From Kribbella rubisoli (GTDB lineage Bacteria > Actinomycetota > Actinomycetes > Propionibacteriales > Kribbellaceae), in the NCBI RefSeq assembly GCF_004217145.1, contig NZ_SHKR01000015.1, positions 248,001 to 312,000 on the forward strand: 64,000 bases of DNA. Reading direction: 5' to 3'. The position numbers and the translations under genes were made by a program. Shown here in pieces: positions 59,026 through 64,000 of the stretch (position 1 is its first letter; every line of letters begins with the position of its first letter). The notes beneath the pieces are model-generated. The model was not told the origin of the DNA, did not search any database, and saw nothing but the letters and a program-made list of their open reading frames with translations.

Positions 59026-59997
59026 GTGGATCACCCGGAGCGGGTGAGTTCCCGTCCCGGCGGGGTTCTGGGACGGCTGGCCGGCAAGGTCACCGAGCGG
59101 GTCGTCGAAACAGTTCAACCGGACCTGGTGCTGTCCCATGTCGATGTGGATGCCCTGGTCGACCGCGTCGACCTCAACCGCGCCCTGGCGCGCGTCGACC
59201 TGAACCAGCTGCTGGAACGCGTCGACCTCAACCTGCTCCTCGAACACATCGACCTCAACCTGGTGCTCGATCGCATCGACATGGACCGACTGATCGACCG
59301 TGTCGATGTCGAGCGCTTGCTCGAACGTGTGGACATCGACAGCCTGGTCCAGCGATCCGGTCTGCCTCAGATCGTCGTCGAGAGCCAGACCCGGCTGGCA
59401 GGCTCGCTCATCGACCTGGTCCGTCGGCAACTGGCCGGCCTCGACGCCATCATCAGCCGTGGCGTCACCCGCCTTCTCCGCCGAGAACCCGCGCCACGGT
59501 CCCGAACGGTCACGGGTGAGTACGCCGGTGTCGTGAGCAGGGCGACCGCCACCGCACTGGACATCCTGATCATCACGACGACATTCACGATCGGTCTGGC
59601 CGGCGTGAACCTGCTGACCAGCTCGTTCTGGGGAGTCGAAGTACGGGCGCTCCCGGCAACGATCGCGCTGGCGGTCTTCGCGTTCTCCTATGCGTTCGGG
59701 TTCCTCGCGGTCGCCGGCCGTACGCCGGGCCAGGGCATCATCGGCCTCCGGGTCGTGCGCTCCGACGGCGGCACGATCCGTCCGGGACAGGCACTGAGGT
59801 GGGTCGTCGCGTTCCCGTTGAGCGTCGTCCTGTTCGGACTGGGATTCGCGCTGATCGTGTTCCAGCGCGAGCATCGTGCGCTGCACGACCTGATCGCGGG
59901 CACCGCGGTGGTCTACGACTGGGGCGAACGTCCCGCCGAGCTGCCCGGCCCGTTGTCCGCGTTCCTCGCCCGGCACGAGGACGGGGGTTCACCCTAA
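59026..59997 (+). CDS. RDD family membrane protein with N-terminal nonapeptide repeats
   Basis: 323 aa. Residues about 39-110 are eight consecutive nonapeptides of the form V/I-D-x-x-x-L-x-x-R (VDLNQLLER, VDLNLLLEH, IDMDRLIDR). A linker with RRQLAGLDAIISRGVTRLLRR follows, then an RDD domain (about 165-310) with three membrane helices and the typical GRTPGQGIIGLRVVRSDGG. RDD proteins may act as ion antiporters; the repeat unit is unexplained. The GTG at 59026 is 2 bases after the LuxR stop, indicating coupled expression. Confidence 0.82.
   Translation: MDHPERVSSRPGGVLGRLAGKVTERVVETVQPDLVLSHVDVDALVDRVDLNRALARVDLNQLLERVDLNLLLEHIDLNLVLDRIDMDRLIDRVDVERLLERVDIDSLVQRSGLPQIVVESQTRLAGSLIDLVRRQLAGLDAIISRGVTRLLRREPAPRSRTVTGEYAGVVSRATATALDILIITTTFTIGLAGVNLLTSSFWGVEVRALPATIALAVFAFSYAFGFLAVAGRTPGQGIIGLRVVRSDGGTIRPGQALRWVVAFPLSVVLFGLGFALIVFQREHRALHDLIAGTAVVYDWGERPAELPGPLSAFLARHEDGGSP
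59140..59355 (+). repeat. Degenerate 27-bp tandem repeat encoding eight nonapeptides
   Basis: Eight in-frame 27-bp units, each encoding a V/I-D nonapeptide, with several units sharing GTCGACCTCAACC-like words. Divergence is mostly synonymous or conservative, so selection on the protein is likely. Confidence 0.8.
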
Positions 59998-60080
59998 TCG
60001 GAGGAGGCCGGTAGCGGGTCCGGTTGATGGGATGAGGCGTCCAGCGCGGCACAGGGACGCGCCTGCCTCGAGGAGTTCGC

Positions 60081-60563
60081 ATGACCCATCTGGTGGTTCT
60101 CGGTCTGGACAGTCGTGAAGACGCCGAGCGCGTCATCGCACTGACCGATGATCTTGCGAAGCAGCAGCTGCTGCAGCGTGAGGACGCGGCGTACGCCTAC
60201 AAGGACGCCAAGGGCAAGGTCCGCATTCAGCAGTCCGTCAACCTCACCGGGGCCGGCGCCGCGAGCGGCGCACTGTGGGGCACGCTGATCGGACTCATCT
60301 TCCTCAACCCGCTCGCCGGCTTCGCCGTCGGCGCGGCCTCCGGAGCGGTGGCCGGCAAGCTCACTGATGTCGGCATCAACGACGACCTGATCAAGCACGT
60401 CGGGCAGGAGTTGCAGGACGGCCATGCCGCCGTGTTCCTGCTGGCCCGGTCGGCGACCGTCGATCGCGTAGTCGATGCGCTCAAGCCGTTCAGCCCGACG
60501 GTCATCCAGACGAACCTGACGAAGGAACGCGAAGAAGAGCTCATCCAGGCCCTGCAGAGCTGA
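60081..60563 (+). CDS. DUF1269 family membrane-associated protein
   Basis: 160 aa. The N-terminal part (HLVVLGLDSREDAERVIALTDDLAKQQ) resembles an alpha/beta sensor-like domain. A glycine-rich hydrophobic hairpin follows (about 56-88, GAGAASGALWGTLIGLIFLNPLAGFAVGAASGAVAG). The C-terminal strand/helix HAAVFLLARSATVDRVVDALKPF matches DUF1269. SD GAGGAG precedes the ATG. Starting 83 bp after the RDD gene, it may share its transcript. Function unknown. Confidence 0.85.
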   Translation: MTHLVVLGLDSREDAERVIALTDDLAKQQLLQREDAAYAYKDAKGKVRIQQSVNLTGAGAASGALWGTLIGLIFLNPLAGFAVGAASGAVAGKLTDVGINDDLIKHVGQELQDGHAAVFLLARSATVDRVVDALKPFSPTVIQTNLTKEREEELIQALQS

Positions 60564-60607
60564 TCCCGGGCTGATCTGGTGTGAGACCGAGGTACTGAGG
60601 AGGTTTC

Positions 60608-62122
60608 GTGAACACGATCCCACGCGACTTCGATCCGATTCCTTCGACCCGGTACCAGGTTCGGGTCGCTGTCGTTTCGCTCAAGCAGGCCGCGGACGAG
60701 GCAGACGCGCTCGCCGTACCGGTCGCCGCCGGCGTCGAACCCCCGGAGGAACTGGGAACCGACCTGGCCGGTCTCGAGTCGGCCGGCTTCACCGGTAAGC
60801 GCGGTCAAACGCTGGTTCTGCCGCGTGCCGACGGTCCCGTCCGCGTCGCGGTCGGGATCGGCGAGCGCGGCGAGACCGACCCGGCCCTGGTCCGTGATCT
60901 GGCCGCCGAGTTCGCGCGCGCGGTTCCGTGGCACCGCAAGCTCGCCATCGAGGTCGCGTCCGAGGGTTTCGGGGTCTCGGTCGCCGACTTCGCGCAGGCC
61001 GTGACCGAAGGCGTGCTGCTGGCCCGCTGGCGGTACTTCGTCGGCCGCGACGCCGAGCAACCCCCGCTGGAATCGCTGCTGATCGTTGCCTCCGACGACG
61101 ACACCGCGGCAGCCGAGATCGGTGCCGAACGCGGCCGGATCGTGGCGACCGCATGCAGTCTCGGTCGCGACCTGGCGAACTGCCCGGCGACGACGCTGTC
61201 CGCCGTACGAATGGCTGAAGTTGCCGTCGAGGTCGGCGGGGCGTCGGGTCTGGAGGTCGAGGTCTTCGACAAGGACCAGCTGATCGCGATGGGGTGCGGT
61301 GGACTCCTCGGCGTCAACCGGGGCAGCGTCGAGCCGCCGCGGATGGTCCGGTTGCGTTACCAACCTGCCGATCCGACCGGCCGGATCGCCTTGATCGGCA
61401 AGGGAATCATGTACGACTCGGGCGGCATCAGCCTGAAGCCGAGCGACGAGTCGCACGCCCAGATGAAGAACGACATGACGGGCGCGGCCGCCGTACTCGC
61501 ATCGATGACGGCACTGCGCGACCTCGGCTGTACGGCGGCTGTGACCGGCTACCTGATGTGTACCGACAACATGCCGTCCGGGTCGGCGATGAAGCTCGGC
61601 GACGTACTGACGATGCGCAACGGCACCACGGTCGAGGTGCTCAACACCGATGCGGAAGGCCGTCTGGTGATGGCCGACGCGCTGGCGCTGGCGACCGAGG
61701 AACCCGTCGACGCGATCGTCGACATCGCGACGCTGACCGGCGCCTGTCTGCGCACCTTCGGCGTCGAGATCGCGGGCGTGATGGGCAACAACCCAGCTGT
61801 GGTGGAGCAACTGCGACGGGCCGGCGACTCGGTGGACGAGCCCGTCTGGGAGCTGCCGCTGCACCGGTCGTACCGGTCCCAGCTCGAATCGACGATCGCG
61901 GACATGACGAACATGGGCGGGATCAACGCCGGCTCGATCACCGCCGCCCTGTTCCTCGAGGAGTTCGTCGCCGGCTTGCCCTGGGCCCACGTCGACATCG
62001 CCGGTACGGCGCAACTCCCGGCGCCGCGGACGTGGCGGAACAAGGGCGCGACCGGCTTCGGCACCAAGCTGCTGATCGAGTTCGCGCTCCGGTTCGCCGC
62101 ACCGAAGGACGGAGCCGCATGA
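60608..62122 (+). CDS. pepA: Leucyl aminopeptidase (M17 family)
   Basis: 504-aa M17 cytosolic metallopeptidase releasing N-terminal residues. Metal and catalytic residues are in GKGIMYDSGGISLKP (K265, D270) and NTDAEGRLVMADAL (N346 onwards, with the conserved Asp, Glu and Arg). MKNDMTGAAAV and GAITA-type NAGSITAALFLEEF segments are also typical. The GTG start has a near-perfect GAGGAGG SD. It overlaps the AbgT transporter gene by 4 bases, so peptide import and breakdown are probably coupled. Confidence 0.94.
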   Translation: MNTIPRDFDPIPSTRYQVRVAVVSLKQAADEADALAVPVAAGVEPPEELGTDLAGLESAGFTGKRGQTLVLPRADGPVRVAVGIGERGETDPALVRDLAAEFARAVPWHRKLAIEVASEGFGVSVADFAQAVTEGVLLARWRYFVGRDAEQPPLESLLIVASDDDTAAAEIGAERGRIVATACSLGRDLANCPATTLSAVRMAEVAVEVGGASGLEVEVFDKDQLIAMGCGGLLGVNRGSVEPPRMVRLRYQPADPTGRIALIGKGIMYDSGGISLKPSDESHAQMKNDMTGAAAVLASMTALRDLGCTAAVTGYLMCTDNMPSGSAMKLGDVLTMRNGTTVEVLNTDAEGRLVMADALALATEEPVDAIVDIATLTGACLRTFGVEIAGVMGNNPAVVEQLRRAGDSVDEPVWELPLHRSYRSQLESTIADMTNMGGINAGSITAALFLEEFVAGLPWAHVDIAGTAQLPAPRTWRNKGATGFGTKLLIEFALRFAAPKDGAA

Positions 62123-63789
62123 ACGCGAAGGCGGTTCCCGACGACAAGCCGGTGAAGAAGGGCGGGATGCAGCGCGTCCTCGACGGCATCGAGCGGGTCG
62201 GCAACAAGGTCCCCCACCCGGCGCTGATCTTCCTGGGGCTGATCGTGCTCGTGATCGCCCTGTCGGCGATCCTGTCCGCGGCCGGGACGAGCGTGACCAC
62301 CGAGGTCGCCGAGCCGGCCACGGCCCAGGTCGCACCCGAGTACGAGGGCGGCACCAGCGTCGCCGGCAACGACGCACCGCCCGCGCCGGCGATCCCGGAC
62401 TACACGGTCAAGCACGAGACCATCACCGCCGAGAGCCTGCTGACCGGCGACGGCATCCGGTTCATCTTCACCACGGCGGTGCAGAACTTCAACGACTTCG
62501 GTGTGGTCGCGGTGATCCTGGTCGCGATGATCGGGGTCGGCGTCGCCGAGGAGGCGGGGCTGATCGCCGCGCTGATCCGGAAGATGGTGAAAGTCGCGCC
62601 CAAGGGGGCGATCACGTTCATCATCGTGCTGCTCGGCGGCATCTCGAGCGTCGCGTCCGATGCGGGCTATCTGGTCCTGATACCGCTCGGCGCGGCGGCG
62701 TTCGCGTCGCTCGGGCGGCATCCGCTGGCCGGCATCGCGGCGGCGTACGCCGGTGTGAGTGCGGCGTTCTTCGTGAACATCCTGATCACTCCGGCTGACG
62801 GCATCATCACCGAGGTCACCAACGAGACGATCAAACTGGTCTCTCCCGACGTCCACCTGAACGTCACGCAGAACCTCTACTTCAGCATCGCCGCGACCCT
62901 GTTCTGCGCAGCGGTGATGACGTTCATCACCGAGCGCCTCCTCGAGCCGCGGCTGGGCAAGTACGACCCGGCCGAGGCGCCCGACGACGCGCCGGTCGAC
63001 CACAAGCCGAGCGAAGAGGAGATGCAGCTGGAGTCCCGCGGACTGCGGTGGTCGGTCTACTACCTGCTCGTCGCGGTCGCGATCGTGTCGGCGCTGACGT
63101 TCATCCCCAACGCTCCGTTGCGCAACCCGGAGACCGGCGAGATCTTCGGGTCCTCGCCGTTCATGAGCAGCCTGCTCTTCATCATCTCGATGCTGTTCCT
63201 CGCGGCGGGTCTCGGCTACGGCCGGGGCGCGAAGTCGCTGGTCGGCAGCACGAACGTGATCAACGCGATCGTGAAGACGTTCAACGGGCTCGGCGGGCTG
63301 ATCTTCCTGATGCTGCTGATCGCGCAGTTCATTGCCTACTTCAACTACTCGAACATGTCGAAGCTGGCCGCGACCGGTCTGGCCGACCTGCTCGAGCGCG
63401 CGGACATCGGGGCGTTGCCGTTGCTGATCGGCTTCATCCTGCTGGTCTTCATCATCGACCTGATCATGCCCGGCGTGATCCCGAAGTGGGCGATCCTGGC
63501 GCCGATCTTCATCCCGTTGTTCTACCGGCTCGGCATCGCGCCGCAGACCGTGATCGCGGCGTACCGGGTCGGGGACGGTCCGGCGAACGTGATCACACCG
63601 CTGATGGTGTACCTGCCGTTCATCGTTCTCGTCTGCCAGCGGTACCGGAAGAAGGCCGGTATGGGCACGGTCGTGTCGATGATGCTGCCGTACACCGGGA
63701 TCGTGCTGGTCGCGTGGACGCTGTTCTACATCGTCTGGTACCTGATCGGGATTCCGTGGGGTCCGTCCGCTCCGGTTCACCTCGGCTAG
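62119..63789 (+). CDS. AbgT family transporter (p-aminobenzoyl-glutamate type)
   Basis: 556-aa membrane protein with about 11 hydrophobic segments. Family-typical stretches are VGNKVPHPALIFLGLIVLVI, GVGVAEEAGLIAALIRKMV, SVASDAGYLVLIPLGAAAF, AEYA-equivalent FNYSNMSK and RVGDGPANVITPLMVYLPF near the C-terminus. E. coli AbgT takes up p-aminobenzoyl-glutamate; other members export sulfonamides or move related solutes. The ATG at 62119 overlaps the pepA stop (ATGA). An SLC13-like gene follows 16 bases later. Confidence 0.9.
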   Translation: MNAKAVPDDKPVKKGGMQRVLDGIERVGNKVPHPALIFLGLIVLVIALSAILSAAGTSVTTEVAEPATAQVAPEYEGGTSVAGNDAPPAPAIPDYTVKHETITAESLLTGDGIRFIFTTAVQNFNDFGVVAVILVAMIGVGVAEEAGLIAALIRKMVKVAPKGAITFIIVLLGGISSVASDAGYLVLIPLGAAAFASLGRHPLAGIAAAYAGVSAAFFVNILITPADGIITEVTNETIKLVSPDVHLNVTQNLYFSIAATLFCAAVMTFITERLLEPRLGKYDPAEAPDDAPVDHKPSEEEMQLESRGLRWSVYYLLVAVAIVSALTFIPNAPLRNPETGEIFGSSPFMSSLLFIISMLFLAAGLGYGRGAKSLVGSTNVINAIVKTFNGLGGLIFLMLLIAQFIAYFNYSNMSKLAATGLADLLERADIGALPLLIGFILLVFIIDLIMPGVIPKWAILAPIFIPLFYRLGIAPQTVIAAYRVGDGPANVITPLMVYLPFIVLVCQRYRKKAGMGTVVSMMLPYTGIVLVAWTLFYIVWYLIGIPWGPSAPVHLG

Positions 63790-63805
63790 GCAGTCGGGAC
63801 CAGAG

Positions 63806-64000
63806 ATGGATGACGGCACGCTCAGCCTGATCATCCTCGGAGCGGCCGTCGTACTGTTCGTGTGGAACAGGCTGCCCGTCGATGTCGTCGCGGTGCTCGT
63901 CGCCCTGTCGTTGTGGGCGACGGGCGTGCTGGGTTTCACCGATGTCCTGGCGGGCTTCGGCGATCCGGTGGTGATCTTCATCGCCACGTTGTTCGTGGTG
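63806..64000 (+). CDS. SLC13-type anion permease, 5' part only
   Basis: The first 65 codons of a gene cut by the window end. The translation begins with two hydrophobic helices (LSLIILGAAVVLFVWNRL; VDVVAVLVALSLWATGVLGF) followed by TDVLAGFGDPVVIFIA, the opening seen in SLC13/TrkA-C di-carboxylate or sulfate permeases. It lies 16 bases after the AbgT gene, probably in the same transcript. Substrate cannot be deduced from this fragment. Confidence 0.7.
   Translation, partial: MDDGTLSLIILGAAVVLFVWNRLPVDVVAVLVALSLWATGVLGFTDVLAGFGDPVVIFIATLFVV

Noticed and set aside
61549..63987. 812-aa minus-strand open frame opposite pepA and AbgT
   Set aside because: Asp/Arg/His-rich shadow with no recognisable domain; two strong plus-strand genes occupy the region.
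1..64000. tRNA, rRNA, CRISPR, IS or integrase genes
   Set aside because: None was recognised by reading both strands; no direct-repeat arrays, transposase motifs or tRNA-like TTCGAATC/GGTTC arms in a proper context.

Overview
The window is dense, high-GC DNA with short intergenic gaps, many 4-base start/stop overlaps, GTG starts and SD or leaderless starts. Gene content (bacterial hopanoid operon, HpnH, QcrC-like cytochrome c, SARP remnant, many ROK/TetR/MarR/HxlR/PucR/LuxR regulators, large secreted glycosidase) points to an actinomycete. The protein styles and abundant gtacgcc/gtcgtac words resemble Kribbella or a close relative; that genus-level guess is inference. No rRNA, tRNA, CRISPR array, insertion sequence or phage gene was seen.

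Layout. 1-6.6 kb: ROK regulator (its upstream region lies outside the window), a VOC protein, a small hypothetical gene, a divergent HxlR/NTF2-like pair with a shared operator, and a LuxR (LAL type) - 79-aa protein - DUF4386 membrane protein unit. 6.7-17 kb: a heterodimeric ABC exporter, a cupin, a VioB-like ferritin-fold protein, and an ABC ATPase/permease pair followed by a secreted beta-propeller/phosphoesterase. 17-21.5 kb: a nuclease-toxin/YezG-type immunity pair, a HelD-like helicase and a membrane-anchored hypothetical. 21.5-28.6 kb: a glucose-6-phosphate dehydrogenase homologue, a modular GH27 glycosidase closed by a strong terminator, a TetR-controlled di-iron protein, a Nep1-like (NPP1) secreted protein, and an 87-aa membrane protein with a structured leader. 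28.6-32.2 kb: a dead SARP-type regulator, an SDR and a wax-ester-synthase/DGAT-like acyltransferase separated by an 11-bp repeat, and a PucR-type regulator. 32.3-40.8 kb: the hopanoid operon.

The hopanoid operon is the most coherent system: hpnC, hpnD, hpnE (squalene from farnesyl diphosphate), a polyprenyl diphosphate synthase, squalene-hopene cyclase, a fused HpnG-IspH protein, and hpnH (radical SAM adenosylhopane synthase). All six junctions overlap by exactly 4 bases. The HpnG-IspH fusion puts an isoprenoid-precursor enzyme and a late side-chain enzyme on one polypeptide and is the leading finding.

40.8-64 kb: MFS exporter, ADP-ribosylglycohydrolase-like protein, glycolipid-binding-domain protein, secreted propeller-like protein, MarR regulator with a small membrane protein, SRPBCC protein, oxidoreductase/TetR divergent pair, ECF sigma factor, GNAT and DUF2505 proteins, LysR opposite a Tat-exported multicopper oxidase operon, MuiA/DUF4139 protein, an orphan QcrC-like diheme cytochrome c, a second LAL regulator followed by an RDD protein with eight nonapeptide repeats, DUF1269, leucyl aminopeptidase coupled to an AbgT transporter, and the start of an SLC13-type permease cut by the window end.

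A recurring promoter pattern, a TANNNT -10 box 6-7 bases before the start codon with no SD, is visible at several genes and suggests leaderless transcripts.
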